Source of the DNA: Variovorax sp. HW608
Lineage (GTDB): Bacteria; Pseudomonadota; Gammaproteobacteria; Burkholderiales; Burkholderiaceae_C
Direction of reading: 5' to 3'
DNA: 64,000 bases
Assembly (NCBI RefSeq): GCF_900090195.1
Contig: NZ_LT607803.1
Location: forward strand, 3,994,229 to 4,058,228
Shown here: positions 29,589 through 42,847 of the stretch, piece after piece
Position numbering within the stretch: the stretch's first letter is position 1
Layout of the letters: each line of letters starts with the position of its first letter
Made by a program: the position numbers and the translations under genes
Notes under the pieces: generated by a model
Told to the model about the DNA's origin: nothing
Databases searched by the model: none
The model's input: the letters and a program-made list of their open reading frames with translations, nothing else

Positions 29589-30560
29589 ATGAACGACTTC
29601 GTTGCACTCCTCGCCAGCCAGGGCTCGGCCCTGGTGTTCGTCGCCACGCTGGCGGCGCGGCTGGGTGCGCCGGTGCCCGCCGTTCCCTTCCTGGTGGTGG
29701 CCGGTGGCTTGACGGTCGGCGGCGAGGTGTCGTTCCTTGCGGTGACCTTGGCGGCGGTGGTCGGCAACATCCTGGGCGATGGTGCATGGTTCCTGGCCGG
29801 ACGCCACTGGGGCTATCGCGTGATGCGGCTCCTGTGCCGCATCTCGCTGTCGGCGGATTCGTGCGTCAAGCGCAGCGAGAACATCATCGGCCGCTGGGGT
29901 GGCCTGTCGCTGATCGCGGCCAAGTTCGTGCCGGGCGTGTCGGTGGTGGCGCCGCCGATGGCGGGTGCGCTGGGCATGTCGAACCTTCGCTTTCTTTCCT
30001 ACGAGACGCTTGCCGCGCTGATCTGGACCGTGGGCTTCCTGCTGGTCGGGCGTGTGTTCCATGCCGCGATCCAGGATGTGCTGGCGGTGTTCTCGAGCGT
30101 GGGCCTGACCGCGGCAGCGGTGTTCGCGGTGCTGCTCGGCGCCTTCGTCGCCTGGCGCTACTGGCAGCGCCGGATCGCCTTGCAGGCGGATGACATCGAC
30201 CGCATCGAAGTGGGCGCCCTGCGTGCCGCGCTCGGGGCCGGCGCCGACGTGACGGTGATCGACGTGCGTTCCGACGAAGCGCGTCTCCTGGACGGCCGCG
30301 TGGTTCCCGGTGCGATCGGCGTGTCGCTCAAGCACATCCCGTCGCGCATCGATGGCTTCGCGGATGGCCGCGAGCTCGTCGTCTACTGCGACTGCCCGGA
30401 CGATGGCGGTGCGATCGCCGCGGCGCGGCTCTTCGTGGCCGCGGGCGTGCCTCGCGTTCGCGTGCTCGCGGGCGGCATCGATGCCTGGATGGCCGGGACC
30501 GGCGGCGTCGAGGAAGCGCCGGTGGCCGCTGCGCCGATGGCCGTCGCCCATCCCGCCTGA
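29589..30560 (+). CDS. DedA-family membrane protein fused to a rhodanese domain
   Basis: A 323-residue protein. Residues 1-195 are a DedA/VTT membrane domain with several hydrophobic segments and the conserved GAPVPAVPFLVVAG, GDGAWF and KFVPGVSVVAPPMAG features of this flippase-like family. Residues 205-305 form a rhodanese domain (VTVIDVRSDEA) with C267 in VVYCDCPDD at the usual sulphur-carrying position. The cytoplasmic rhodanese tail suggests a link between membrane transport and persulfide or redox chemistry. The fusion occurs elsewhere in betaproteobacteria but its function is unknown. Confidence 0.85.
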   Translation: MNDFVALLASQGSALVFVATLAARLGAPVPAVPFLVVAGGLTVGGEVSFLAVTLAAVVGNILGDGAWFLAGRHWGYRVMRLLCRISLSADSCVKRSENIIGRWGGLSLIAAKFVPGVSVVAPPMAGALGMSNLRFLSYETLAALIWTVGFLLVGRVFHAAIQDVLAVFSSVGLTAAAVFAVLLGAFVAWRYWQRRIALQADDIDRIEVGALRAALGAGADVTVIDVRSDEARLLDGRVVPGAIGVSLKHIPSRIDGFADGRELVVYCDCPDDGGAIAAARLFVAAGVPRVRVLAGGIDAWMAGTGGVEEAPVAAAPMAVAHPA

Positions 30561-30598
30561 TCGCTGTCTGACTCACGGCTGACTTCGGGGCGAGTCGC

Positions 30599-30628
30599 TT
30601 GATCGCCCGCGCGGCCAGCGCCTAAAAT
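30599..30628 (+). promoter_or_regulatory. Candidate promoter of thiC
   Basis: TTGATC at 30599-30604 and TAAAAT at 30623-30628 are separated by 18 bases and lie just upstream of the TPP aptamer, a sensible place for the thiC transcription start. Confidence 0.45.
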
Positions 30629-30633
30629 TCCCC

Positions 30634-30726
30634 CCGCTCCGGGGTGTGCGCAAAGAAGCGCACTGAGATGGCCAGGCGGCCGAACCCGCGAACTTGATCT
30701 GGTTCATCCCAGCGAAAGAAGAGCTG
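30634..30726 (+). ncRNA. TPP (thiamine pyrophosphate) riboswitch aptamer
   Basis: The conserved blocks are in order: GGGGTG at 30641, a P3 stem GTGCGC...GCGCAC, the CTGAGA core at 30663-30668, GAACCCG near 30682, and the CTTGATCTGGTTCATCCCAG block near 30692. GCTC at 30636-30639 and GAGC at 30721-30724 can close P1. It sits about 90 bases upstream of thiC. CACCCCG at 30786-30792, close to the thiC ribosome binding site, is an exact reverse complement of CGGGGTG at 30640-30646, so binding may control translation by alternative pairing. Confidence 0.93.
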
Positions 30727-30796
30727 CGACTCCCGTCACGTTTCCCGTCATCCGAGCGGGTGTCGTCCATGGAGCGATTGCGGAGCACCCCGTTGA

Positions 30797-32701
<1,905 letters not shown>

Positions 32702-32740
32702 CATCGGGCTGAAAGGGCTTCGTTGATACGATCGCCCTTT

Positions 32741-33433
32741 ATGAATGCCTTCCCCTTCGACGCCGTCCTTTTCGATTGCGACGGCGTCCTGGTCGACTCC
32801 GAGCCCATCACCAATCGCGTCCTGGCAGAAATGCTCGGCGAACTGGGCTGGGAGCTGAGCGCTGAGGAATGCATGCGCATCTTCACCGGCAAGGCGGTCA
32901 AGGACGAGGCGACGCTGATCGAGGCGCGCACCGGCTTCACGCTGACGCCGGAATGGCTGGTCGGCTTCCGCGAGCGGCGCAACATCGCGCTGGAGCGCGA
33001 ACTGGTCGCCATTTCCGGCGCCGAGATGGCCGTCCGCGGGCTGCATGCGGCGCTCGACGGCCGCATCGCCTGCGCCTCGGGCGCCGATCGCTTCAAGGTC
33101 GAACTGCAGCTCGACAAGATCGGCATCCTCGACTGCTTCGAGGGGCGCGTGTTCAGCGGGCACGAAATGCCGCGTTCCAAGCCCGCGCCCGACGTCTACC
33201 TCGCCGCGGCGCAGGCGCTCGGCGTCGATCCGGCGCGCTGCGCGGTGGTCGAGGACACGGTCACCGGCGCCAGCGCCGGGGTCGCGGCCGGCGCCACGGT
33301 CTTCGGCTACAGCCCGAGCGACCTGGGCCACAGCGGGCCCGAGGCCTTGCGCGCGGTCGGCGTGGCACATGTGTTCACCGACATGGCAGAGCTCCCCGGG
33401 CTGCTTTCCGGCTGGCGTCTCGTGCCCGCCTGA
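32741..33433 (+). CDS. HAD-superfamily phosphatase, subfamily IA
   Basis: A 230-residue HAD hydrolase. Motif I DCDGVLVDSE has nucleophile D12 and acid/base D14; SKPAPD carries the motif III lysine and VVEDTVTG the motif IV acids. The cap segment is of the beta-phosphoglucomutase/YieH type, so sugar phosphates or 6-phosphogluconate are plausible substrates, but this cannot be settled from sequence. It follows thiC by 39 bases and precedes the patatin-like gene by 7. Confidence 0.87.
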   Translation: MNAFPFDAVLFDCDGVLVDSEPITNRVLAEMLGELGWELSAEECMRIFTGKAVKDEATLIEARTGFTLTPEWLVGFRERRNIALERELVAISGAEMAVRGLHAALDGRIACASGADRFKVELQLDKIGILDCFEGRVFSGHEMPRSKPAPDVYLAAAQALGVDPARCAVVEDTVTGASAGVAAGATVFGYSPSDLGHSGPEALRAVGVAHVFTDMAELPGLLSGWRLVPA

Positions 33434-33440
33434 GATTCCC

Positions 33441-34811
33441 ATGCGGGCCCTGCGCGCGCTCTGGGTCGTCCTGGTCGCCGCGTGCCTTTCGGCCTGCTCG
33501 TCGCTGCGGCCATGGATCAACGAGCCCCTGCCCGAGACCCCGCCGCCGCGATCGGTCGTGATCTCGACGGCGCAGCGCGATCCGACCATCCTCGTCGCGG
33601 TCACGCTGTCCGGCGGCGGCGCGCGCGCGGCGGCCTTCGGCTACGGCGTGCTCGAGGAGCTCCACCACACCCGGTTCCAGCTGAACGGCCGCGAGACCGA
33701 TCTGCTCGATGCCACCGACGTCATCAGTGGCGTGTCGGGCGGCAGCATCCTGGCGGCGTACTACGCCGCCTTCGGCGTCCTGGGGCTGCCGAACTTCGAA
33801 AGCGCCTTCCTGCGCCAGAACTTCCAGAACAGCCTCATCCTGAAGGCGCTGCGGCCGAGCAGCCTGCATGACCTGACATCGCCCTGGTACGGCCGCGCGC
33901 ACCTGCTCGCGCGGCGGCTCGACGAGATCTACCAGGGCAAGACCTATGGCGACCTCGAGAACGACCCGCGGCACCCGCAACTGGTGATCGCGGCGACGGA
34001 CATGTCGCTCGGAACCCCGTTCGAGTTCACGCAGGACCAGTTCGAGCTGATCTGCTCCGATCTGCAAAGCGTGCCGCTGTCGTTCGCTGTCGCGGCCTCG
34101 TCGGCGGTGCCGGTCCTCCTGAGCCCCCTGACGCTCAAGAACCACGCCCAGGTCTGCCGCGACCGGGGCATCACGCCCCGGCTCGCGACGGTGGGCGGCG
34201 TGAACTACCGGGCGCGCATGTTCCGCATGCAGGCGAACAGCTACCTCGACGCCCAGGCGCGGCCTTTCATCCACCTGGTCGACGGGGGCGTGGCCGACAA
34301 CCTCGCGGTGCGGCGGCTGCTCGACCGGGCGCTGCTCGGCGGCGGTTTGGCCGAGAGCTTCGAGGAGGTCGGCATCCCGCCCGGCAGCGTCCACAAGCTG
34401 GTGGTGATCAGCGTGAACTCCGCGCGCGATCCGGCGAACAACATCGACCAGAGCGGCGAGGTGCCCGGCATCCGCCAGGTGGCGGACACGCTGCTTTTCG
34501 GCGCCGGTGCGCGCGCCACGCTCGAGACACAGGAGTTCCTTCTGGATACCGCCAGGCAGTGGCGCGAGGACCTGCGCCGCCGCGGCACCGGCGCGGACGC
34601 CTTCGCGCCCGACGCCGAGATCCATGTGGTGCAGGCCAACCTGCGCGATGCGGCGGATGGCGAGTTGCGGCTTCGGTTGTTACAAGTGCCGACCGCGTTC
34701 TCGATCAGCGACGAGGAGGTCACCCGGCTGATCGCCGCCGGTCGAAGCGCATTGCAGCGTTCGGCCGATTTCCAGGCGCTGAAGCGGTCGCTGGGCGTGA
34801 AGGACGATTGA
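33441..34811 (+). CDS. Patatin-like phospholipase lipoprotein
   Basis: A 456-residue protein with a lipoprotein signal: CLSAC gives a lipobox ending at C19, so it is probably membrane-anchored in the periplasm. The patatin domain has the oxyanion loop SGGGARAA (57-64), nucleophile S99 in GVSGGS and the Asp of the DGG motif in LVDGGVADN. The Ser-Asp dyad hydrolyses acyl esters of phospholipids. The C-terminal part ends SLGVKDD. It may share a transcript with the HAD phosphatase. A hairpin follows the stop. Confidence 0.88.
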   Translation: MRALRALWVVLVAACLSACSSLRPWINEPLPETPPPRSVVISTAQRDPTILVAVTLSGGGARAAAFGYGVLEELHHTRFQLNGRETDLLDATDVISGVSGGSILAAYYAAFGVLGLPNFESAFLRQNFQNSLILKALRPSSLHDLTSPWYGRAHLLARRLDEIYQGKTYGDLENDPRHPQLVIAATDMSLGTPFEFTQDQFELICSDLQSVPLSFAVAASSAVPVLLSPLTLKNHAQVCRDRGITPRLATVGGVNYRARMFRMQANSYLDAQARPFIHLVDGGVADNLAVRRLLDRALLGGGLAESFEEVGIPPGSVHKLVVISVNSARDPANNIDQSGEVPGIRQVADTLLFGAGARATLETQEFLLDTARQWREDLRRRGTGADAFAPDAEIHVVQANLRDAADGELRLRLLQVPTAFSISDEEVTRLIAAGRSALQRSADFQALKRSLGVKDD

Positions 34812-34819
34812 ACCGGACG

Positions 34820-34846
34820 CGGGCGGGGTGCGGCGAGGGCCGCCCG
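34820..34846. terminator. Hairpin between convergent genes
   Basis: CGGGCGG (34820-34826) and CCGCCCG (34840-34846) form a 7-bp perfect stem between the patatin-like gene and the convergent small gene. No T-run; terminator role inferred from position. Confidence 0.35.
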
Positions 34847-34856
34847 GAGAGGGAAA

Positions 34857-35060
34857 TCAGTGCTTGCCGAGCACCGAGGAGGCCTTGGCCATCGCGACGA
34901 GCGACTGGGTCATCGCCTGGGCGCGGCCGGCCCACATGTCCATGACGAGCCGGTCGGCGTTCTCGTTCACGAAGGCGCCGTTGCGCGTGCGTCCCGACGT
35001 GGCGATGAAGTCCATGAGATCCGCGAAGTCGGAACTGTTGGTGTCGGGAATTTGTTGCAT
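34857..35060 (-). CDS. Small hypothetical protein
   Basis: A 67-residue frame from the ATG at 35060; the frame can extend to an ATG at 35120 (87 residues) with a less protein-like N-terminus. The sequence has balanced composition (NSSDFADLMDFIATSGRTRN, then NENADRLVMDMWAGRAQ) and looks helical and soluble. No family recognised and no clear ribosome binding site at either start. It fills the gap between the patatin-like gene and the AraC gene. Confidence 0.42.
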   Translation of the reverse strand: MQQIPDTNSSDFADLMDFIATSGRTRNGAFVNENADRLVMDMWAGRAQAMTQSLVAMAKASSVLGKH

Positions 35061-35185
35061 TTGGTAATCGTAGGGCTGGCTGGAGGCGTCGCCGGGCTGC
35101 GAGCCACTCCTGGAGTGCATCCGGCGCGCAATTGTTCACGGATTAGCCCCTGAAAAGTGCAACGCAATTGTCACCCGCCGCGCTG

Positions 35186-36211
35186 TTACAGATCCCGGCG
35201 CCTGAACGCCCCGGGCGTCAGCCCGCTCCAGGCGCGAAATGCACGGGAAAAGCTCTTTTCGTTGCGGAAACCCACCGCCAGTGCGATCTGCTTGATCGGG
35301 CGCTCGGTGCGCCGGAGCTGCTCCGCCGCCAGTTCGTGGCGGACCTCGTCCTTCAGCGTCTGCAGCGACATGCCTTCTTCCTGCAACTGCCGGTGCAGGG
35401 TGCGGGTGGAGAGGTTCAGCAGCGCGGCGATCGATTCGGCGTTGCCGGCTTCCGGCCCGCGGGTGCGCAACAGCTCGCGCACGCGCTGGCCCAGCAGCCG
35501 GTCGCGCCGGTATTGCAGCACCGTCAGCGGCAGGGCGCGGCGCAGCATCGTCCGCAGCGCGCGCTCGTCGCGCAGCAGCGGCATCGCGAGGTACCGTTCG
35601 TCGAAGCTGTAGCGGGCCCGGTCGGCGCCGAAGCGCAGTTCGCCGCCGAACATCAGTGGATAGGCGTCGCGGTGCGGCGGCGCCTCGAACGGGAACGAGG
35701 CCGCGCTGAGCGAGACGCGCGAATCGATCGCCCAGCAGGCATAGCCGTGCAAAAAGCGCAGGCTGGAGACGAGGCAGAACTCGCGGAAGACGCCCAGGTC
35801 GCGGTGTTCGGTGATCGTCAGCGTGGCCAGCCCGTCCGCCACGTCGAGGTCGAGCGTGATGTCCTCGGTCAGCAGCCGGTGGTGCCGGCACCAGCGCTTG
35901 ATCGCCACGCCGAGGTCGGGCGAGGCGTTCGAGGCCCGGCACAGCATGCCGTAGGTGCCCCACGGCAGCCGGCGCGAGAACCAGCCGAGCGCCTCGTCGT
36001 CGAGTTCCTGCATCGCGTGGCCGGACAGCGTCTCGAACTGCGCGGCCGTCACGCGGGCGTTGGGATTTTCGATCTCATGCGGCGGAATCTGTGCCTCCGC
36101 CAGGGCGCCGGCGGGGTCCATCCCGTAGCGCTCGTAGCCTCGGACAATGGCTCTGACAAAGGCCATCGGGGTGGCGGCGCGGCTGGAGCCGCGAAGCGGG
36201 GACGAGCTCAT
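35186..36211 (-). CDS. AraC-family transcriptional regulator, probable regulator of the leucine/isovalerate operon
   Basis: A 341-residue AraC-type regulator. The N-terminal 200 residues match the Arabinose_bd-type ligand domain of OruR/ArgR-like members; the C-terminal double helix-turn-helix ends with [20 protein letters not shown] and [11 protein letters not shown]. It is divergent from ivd with 128 bases between starts, so it probably controls the isovaleryl-CoA/leucine degradation operon. Many bacteria use the MerR protein LiuR for this job. The effector is unknown. Confidence 0.88.
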   Translation of the reverse strand: MSSSPLRGSSRAATPMAFVRAIVRGYERYGMDPAGALAEAQIPPHEIENPNARVTAAQFETLSGHAMQELDDEALGWFSRRLPWGTYGMLCRASNASPDLGVAIKRWCRHHRLLTEDITLDLDVADGLATLTITEHRDLGVFREFCLVSSLRFLHGYACWAIDSRVSLSAASFPFEAPPHRDAYPLMFGGELRFGADRARYSFDERYLAMPLLRDERALRTMLRRALPLTVLQYRRDRLLGQRVRELLRTRGPEAGNAESIAALLNLSTRTLHRQLQEEGMSLQTLKDEVRHELAAEQLRRTERPIKQIALAVGFRNEKSFSRAFRAWSGLTPGAFRRRDL

Positions 36212-36339
36212 CGAGAGGTGAACATGGTGGCTGGATTTGCAACCATTGTGGCGCCAATTGCAACGGCACACGGCGTAAGCTGCGGCTTTCCGCGCACGAC
36301 TTTCCGCGCGCCGCCGACGACCCGAAAGGAGACAACCCC
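36212..36339. promoter_or_regulatory. Divergent promoter region of araC-like gene and ivd operon
   Basis: 128 bases hold both promoters. GTTGCAAATCC-type sequence and short GGCGCCAATTGCAACGG stretches are visible, but no ACGT-rich palindrome like that at 17771 is present. AAAGGAG precedes ivd. Confidence 0.35.
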
Positions 36340-37512
36340 ATGCACGATCCCGGCCTGAACTTCGACCTGGGCGAGACCATCGATTCGCTGCGCGACGCGA
36401 TCCAGCACTTCGCCGCCGAAGAAATCGCGCCGCGCGCGGCCGCCATCGACCGCGACAACCTCTTCCCGCACGACCTCTGGAAGAAGCTCGGCGACCTCGG
36501 CCTGCACGGCATGACCGTGAGCGAGGAATACGGCGGCACCCAGCTCGGCTACCTCGCGCACATCGTGGCGATGGAAGAGGTCTCGCGCGCGTCGGCCTCG
36601 GTCGGCCTGTCGTACGGCGCGCACTCCAACCTGTGCGTGAACCAGATCCACCGCAATGGCAGCGAGGCGCAGAAGAAGAAGTACCTGCCCAAGCTGGTGA
36701 GCGGCGAACACGTCGGCGCACTCGCGATGAGCGAGCCCAATGCCGGCTCCGACGTGGTCAGCATGAAGCTGCGCGCCGAGAAGAAGGGCGACCGCTACGT
36801 GCTCAACGGCGGCAAGATGTGGATCACCAACGGCGGCGACGCCGACACGCTGGTCATCTATGCCAAGACCGAGCCCGAGATGGGCGCGCGCGGCATGACG
36901 GCCTTCATCGTCGAGAAGGGCTTCAAGGGCTTCTCGGCCGGCAGCAAGCTCGACAAGCTCGGCATGCGCGGATCGAACACCTTCCCGCTCTTCTTCGACA
37001 ACTGCGAGGTGCCTGAAGAGAACGTGCTCGGCGGCGAGGGCATGGGCGCCAAGGTGCTGATGAGCGGCCTCGACTACGAGCGCGCGGTGCTTTCCGGCGG
37101 CCCGCTCGGCATCATGGCCGCGTGCATGGATACGGTGCTGCCCTTCATCCACGAGCGCAAGCAGTTCGGCCAGAGCATCGGCGAGTTCCAGCTCATGCAG
37201 GGCAAGGTGGCCGACATGTATTCGACCTGGCAGGCCACGCGCGCCTACGTCTACGCGGTCGGCAAGGCCTGCGACCGCAACGACCATGCGCGCACCTTCC
37301 GCAAGGATGCGGCCGGCGCAATCCTCTATTCGGCCGAGAAGGCCACCTGGATGGCCGGCGAGGCGATCCAGGCCCTCGGCGGCGTGGGCTATACCAAGGA
37401 ATTCCCGGTCGAGCGGCTGTGGCGCGATGCCAAGCTGTACGAGATCGGCGCCGGCACCAGCGAGATCCGCCGCATGCTGATCGGCCGCGAGCTGTTCTCC
37501 GAAACCGCCTGA
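36340..37512 (+). CDS. ivd: Isovaleryl-CoA dehydrogenase
   Basis: A 390-residue FAD enzyme oxidising isovaleryl-CoA to 3-methylcrotonyl-CoA in leucine breakdown. The catalytic base is E247 in [12 protein letters not shown], the inner-helix position that separates isovaleryl-CoA dehydrogenase from other acyl-CoA dehydrogenases. [14 protein letters not shown] and the C-terminal ELFSETA are also typical. It opens an operon continuing through acyl-CoA synthetase, carboxylase, hydratase and lyase genes, and is divergent from the AraC gene. Confidence 0.96.
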   Translation: MHDPGLNFDLGETIDSLRDAIQHFAAEEIAPRAAAIDRDNLFPHDLWKKLGDLGLHGMTVSEEYGGTQLGYLAHIVAMEEVSRASASVGLSYGAHSNLCVNQIHRNGSEAQKKKYLPKLVSGEHVGALAMSEPNAGSDVVSMKLRAEKKGDRYVLNGGKMWITNGGDADTLVIYAKTEPEMGARGMTAFIVEKGFKGFSAGSKLDKLGMRGSNTFPLFFDNCEVPEENVLGGEGMGAKVLMSGLDYERAVLSGGPLGIMAACMDTVLPFIHERKQFGQSIGEFQLMQGKVADMYSTWQATRAYVYAVGKACDRNDHARTFRKDAAGAILYSAEKATWMAGEAIQALGGVGYTKEFPVERLWRDAKLYEIGAGTSEIRRMLIGRELFSETA

Positions 37513-37528
37513 TCCGAAGGAGGCGCAC

Positions 37529-39228
<1,700 letters not shown>

Positions 39229-39232
<4 letters not shown>

Positions 39233-40833
39233 AGCTGGAGACGAAACTCAACGCCCGTTCGGCCGAATTCCAGGCCAATGCCAGCGCGATGCGCACGCTG
39301 GTCGACGACCTGCACGCCCAGTTCGCCAAGGTCGAGGCCGGCGGCGGCGAGGCCGCGCGCAGCAAGCACACCGCACGCGGCAAGCTGCTGCCGCGCGACC
39401 GTGTCGCGCAACTGCTCGACCCCGGCACGCCGTTCCTGGAGATCTCCCCGCTCGCCGCGCACGCGATGTACCACGGCGCAGCGCCCGGCGCGGGCCTGAT
39501 CGCCGGCATCGGCCGCGTGAGCGGCGTGGACTGCATGATCGTGTGCAACGACGCGACGGTGAAGGGCGGCACCTACTACCCGATGACCGTCAAGAAGCAC
39601 CTGCGGGCGCAGGAGATCGCCGAGCAGAACCGCCTGCCGTGCATCTACCTGGTCGACTCGGGCGGCGCGAACCTGCCGAACCAGGACGAGGTGTTCCCGG
39701 ACCGCGAGCACTTCGGCCGCATCTTCTACAACCAGGCGAACATGAGCGCGCAGGGCATCGCGCAGATCGCGGTGGTGATGGGTTCGTGCACCGCGGGTGG
39801 CGCGTATGTGCCGGCGATGAGCGACGAAAGCATCATCGTCAAGAACCAGGGCACCATCTTCCTGGGCGGCCCGCCGCTGGTGAAGGCGGCGACCGGCGAG
39901 GTCGTGACGGCCGAAGACCTGGGTGGGGGCGACGTGCACACGCGGCTCTCGGGCGTGGCCGATCACCTGGCGCAGAACGACCTGCATGCGCTCGCACTCG
40001 CGCGCACCGCCGTAAAAAATTTAGGGGATAACCGGGCGCAAGCGCCCGGTCCTTCCGTGGTCAGCGCCCCCGCTTATCCTGCGGAGGAGCTCTACGGCGT
40101 GATCCCCGTCGACACCCGCAAGCCCTTCGACGTGCGCGAGATCATCGCCCGCATCGTCGACGGCAGCGAGTTCCACGAATTCAAGGCGCGCTACGGCAAC
40201 ACGCTGGTGTGCGGCTTCGCCGAGATCGAGGGCATGCCGGTGGGCATCGTCGCCAACAACGGCATCCTGTTCTCCGAATCGGCGCAGAAGGGCGCGCATT
40301 TCATCGAGCTGTGCTGCCAGCGCAAGATCCCGCTGGTGTTCCTGCAGAACATCACCGGCTTCATGGTCGGGCGCAAGTACGAGAACGAAGGCATCGCGCG
40401 CCACGGCGCCAAAATGGTGACCGCAGTGGCCACCGCCAACGTGCCCAAGTTCACGATCATCATCGGCGGCAGCTTCGGCGCGGGCAACTACGGCATGTGC
40501 GGCCGCGCCTATTCGCCGCGCTTCCTCTGGATGTGGCCGAATGCGCGCATCAGCGTGATGGGCGGCGAGCAGGCCGCGAGCGTGCTCGCCACCGTCAAGC
40601 GCGACGGCATCGAGGCCAAGGGCGGCCAATGGAGCGCGGAGGAGGAAGAAGCCTTCAAGGCGCCGATCCGCCAGCAGTACGAGCTGCAGGGCCATCCGTA
40701 CTACGCCACCGCGCGCCTGTGGGACGACGGCATCATCGACCCTGCCGACACGCGCCGCGTGCTGGCGCTGGGGCTCGCCGCCGCGCGCAACGCGCCGATC
40801 GCCGAGCCGAAGTTCGGTGTCTTCCGCATGTAA
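39229..40833 (+). CDS. liuB: Methylcrotonyl-CoA carboxylase beta (carboxyltransferase) subunit
   Basis: A 534-residue carboxyltransferase that moves CO2 from biotin to 3-methylcrotonyl-CoA, giving 3-methylglutaconyl-CoA. The acyl-CoA site ([36 protein letters not shown]) and biotin site ([30 protein letters not shown]) are clear. The linker near residues 262-285 contains A/T-rich codons and a GC palindrome at 40031-40050 that is unlike the rest of the gene. It pairs with the alpha subunit encoded at 42958. Confidence 0.95.
40031..40050. repeat. Palindrome inside liuB
   Basis: ACCGGGCGC-AA-GCGCCCGGT is a 20-base near-perfect palindrome inside coding sequence, preceded by an A/T-rich stretch (AAAAAATTTAGGGGATA at 40014-40030). 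It keeps the frame and lies in the linker between the two halves of the carboxyltransferase. Confidence 0.6.
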
Positions 40834-40856
40834 GACATAGAAGGAAGGGGTCCGTC

Positions 40857-41372
40857 ATGACACTGCCGAACTACTTCGCGAGCCTCGCGCGCTATCACGT
40901 CTGGGCCACGCACAAGCTGATCGACACGAATCTGCGCGGGCTTTCGGACGATGACTGGCACCGCGATTGCGGCCTGTACTTCCGGTCGGTGCACCGCACG
41001 GTGAACCATCTTCTCTTGACCGACAACATCTGGTTCTCTCGCTTCGCCGAAGGGCGTTCGCTGCGCGTGCCGCTGGACACGGAACTGCATCAGGAACGCG
41101 CCGAAGTGTGCAAGGCGCTCGGCGAGGCGGTGATGCGCTGGAGCCCGTGGCTCGCGACGCTCACGCCCGATCGCTTCGATGGCGAGCTGGTCTATGTGCG
41201 CAACAACGGCGAAGAGGTGCGCATCCCCTTCGCGCCGGCGCTCGGCCATGTCTTCAACCATGCGACCCATCACCGCGGCCAGCTCACGGCGGCGCTGACG
41301 GCCATGGTCCACCCCGGACCCGAGCTCGACTGGGTCTATCTCCTTCAACAAGAGGCACGTTCCCCGACATGA
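40857..41372 (+). CDS. DinB-family protein
   Basis: A 171-residue four-helix-bundle protein of the DinB/YfiT type. Metal-binding histidines are visible: H51 in VNHLLLTDNIWF, and the pair in NHATHHRGQ. DinB-like proteins include thiol-dependent transferases and uncharacterised stress proteins. It lies between liuB and the hydratase gene and overlaps the latter's start by four bases (ATGA), so it is in the leucine operon, though a catabolic role is not evident. Confidence 0.85.
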   Translation: MTLPNYFASLARYHVWATHKLIDTNLRGLSDDDWHRDCGLYFRSVHRTVNHLLLTDNIWFSRFAEGRSLRVPLDTELHQERAEVCKALGEAVMRWSPWLATLTPDRFDGELVYVRNNGEEVRIPFAPALGHVFNHATHHRGQLTAALTAMVHPGPELDWVYLLQQEARSPT

Positions 41373-42160
41373 GCACATCGTTCACCACACTCGAACTGTC
41401 CATCGAAGGCGCGGTCGCGCGCATCTGGCTCAACCGGCCCGAGCTGCGCAATGCGTTCGATGACGTGGTCATCCGCGAGCTCGGCGATGCGTTCGCAGAG
41501 GCGGTTGCGGCGCCCGCGGTGCGCGCGATCGTGCTCGGCGCGAACGGACCGGCCTTCTGCGCCGGCGCCAACCTCAACTGGATGCGGCGCGCGGCGGACT
41601 TCACGCATGCAGAGAACCTCGCCGATGCCGGCAACCTCGCCGCGATGCTGCGCGCGATCCACGAAAGCCCGAAGCCGGTGATCGCGCGCGTGCAGGGCGA
41701 TGTGTACGCGGGCGGCATGGGGCTCGTGGCCGCATGCGATGTCGCGGTCAGCGTGGACACCGCGTGGTATTGCCTGAGCGAAGTGAAGATCGGCCTGATC
41801 CCGGCCACCATCAGCCCCTACGTGCTGCGCGCGATGGGCACGCGCGCGGCGCAACGCTATTTCCTGACGGCGGAACGCTTCAACGCGACGCAGGCGCATC
41901 GCATCGGCTTCGTGCATGAAGTGGTGCCAGCCGATGCACTCGACGCCAAGGTGGCCGAGATCGTGAAGGCGCTGACCAGCGCGAGCCCGGCGGCGGTGCG
42001 TGCCTGCAAGACGCTGATCGCGGACGTGGCAGGGCAGGAGATCGACGACGCGCTGATCGCGAAGACGGTTCAGGGCATCGCCGACATCCGCGCGAGCGAA
42101 GAAGGCCGCGAAGGCGTGCGGTCCTTCCTCGAAAAGCGCAAGCCTTCGTGGCTCGCCTGA
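41369..42160 (+). CDS. liuC: Enoyl-CoA hydratase-type enzyme, probable methylglutaconyl-CoA hydratase
   Basis: A 263-residue crotonase-fold enzyme, expected to hydrate 3-methylglutaconyl-CoA to HMG-CoA. FCAGANLNWMRR forms the oxyanion hole and substrate loop typical of LiuC/GnyH, and GDVYAGGMGLVAACDVAV and EVKIGLIPATISPYV supply the second oxyanion region and the active-site Glu. Position between the carboxylase subunits supports the assignment. Start ATG 41369 overlaps the DinB stop. Confidence 0.92.
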   Translation: MSTSFTTLELSIEGAVARIWLNRPELRNAFDDVVIRELGDAFAEAVAAPAVRAIVLGANGPAFCAGANLNWMRRAADFTHAENLADAGNLAAMLRAIHESPKPVIARVQGDVYAGGMGLVAACDVAVSVDTAWYCLSEVKIGLIPATISPYVLRAMGTRAAQRYFLTAERFNATQAHRIGFVHEVVPADALDAKVAEIVKALTSASPAAVRACKTLIADVAGQEIDDALIAKTVQGIADIRASEEGREGVRSFLEKRKPSWLA

Positions 42161-42175
42161 AGCATCGGACGGATC

Positions 42176-42847
42176 ATGGACTCGCTGGACATGCCCCAAC
42201 TGCTGGCTCTGGCCGCGGCATTGGGCTGGGCCAGCGGCGTGCGGCTGTACCTCGTGGTGCTGCTCACGGGGCTTGCGGGCTATCTCGGCTGGGTCCAGCT
42301 TCCGGGGGGCTTGCAGCTTCTGGCGCATCCAGTGGTACTGGTTGCAAGCGGCTTCATGGTCTTCGTCGAGTTCTTCGCCGACAAGATCCCCGGCCTCGAT
42401 TCGCTCTGGGACATGGTCCACACCGTGATCCGCATCCCCGCCGGAGCCGCTCTGGCAGCGGCTGTGTTCGGTGCCGACCATGCGGCGATGGCGCTCGTGG
42501 CGGCGCTGCTGGGCGGCGGCTTCGCGGCCACTGCGCATGCCGCCAAGGCCACCACCCGCGCGGCGATCAACACGTCGCCCGAACCGTTCAGCAACATCGG
42601 CGCGTCGCTGGTGGAGGACGGCTTGGTGCCGACCGGCCTGTGGCTCGCGGTCGTGCATCCGCTGGTGTTCGGCATTCTCTTCATCGCCGTGCTCGTGCTC
42701 AGCGTGTGGCTGATCCGAAAGAGCTGGCGGTTCCTGCGATCGCTCTTTGGCCGTGTCGCCCGCATCTTCAGCGGGCGGCCCGATCCCGGCGTGACGCCGG
42801 CGTTCCAGCTCAAGAAGAATCCCCCTGGAGACTCATCGAATGTTTAA
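42176..42847 (+). CDS. DUF4126 family membrane protein
   Basis: A 223-residue protein with about five hydrophobic segments (around 10-35, 50-65, 82-115 and 150-180) and a basic cytoplasmic tail. It matches the DUF4126 pattern (ALGWASGVRLYLVVLLTGL; HAAKATTRAAINTSPEPFSN). Function unknown. Its stop TAA at 42845-42847 lies inside the duplicated copy of the carboxylase start (ATG at 42840), suggesting the two genes once overlapped by eight bases before the 118-base insertion. Confidence 0.85.
   Translation: MDSLDMPQLLALAAALGWASGVRLYLVVLLTGLAGYLGWVQLPGGLQLLAHPVVLVASGFMVFVEFFADKIPGLDSLWDMVHTVIRIPAGAALAAAVFGADHAAMALVAALLGGGFAATAHAAKATTRAAINTSPEPFSNIGASLVEDGLVPTGLWLAVVHPLVFGILFIAVLVLSVWLIRKSWRFLRSLFGRVARIFSGRPDPGVTPAFQLKKNPPGDSSNV

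Noticed and set aside
36212..36339. LiuR-type palindrome before ivd
   Set aside because: No ACGT-rich inverted repeat comparable to 17771-17790 is present there.
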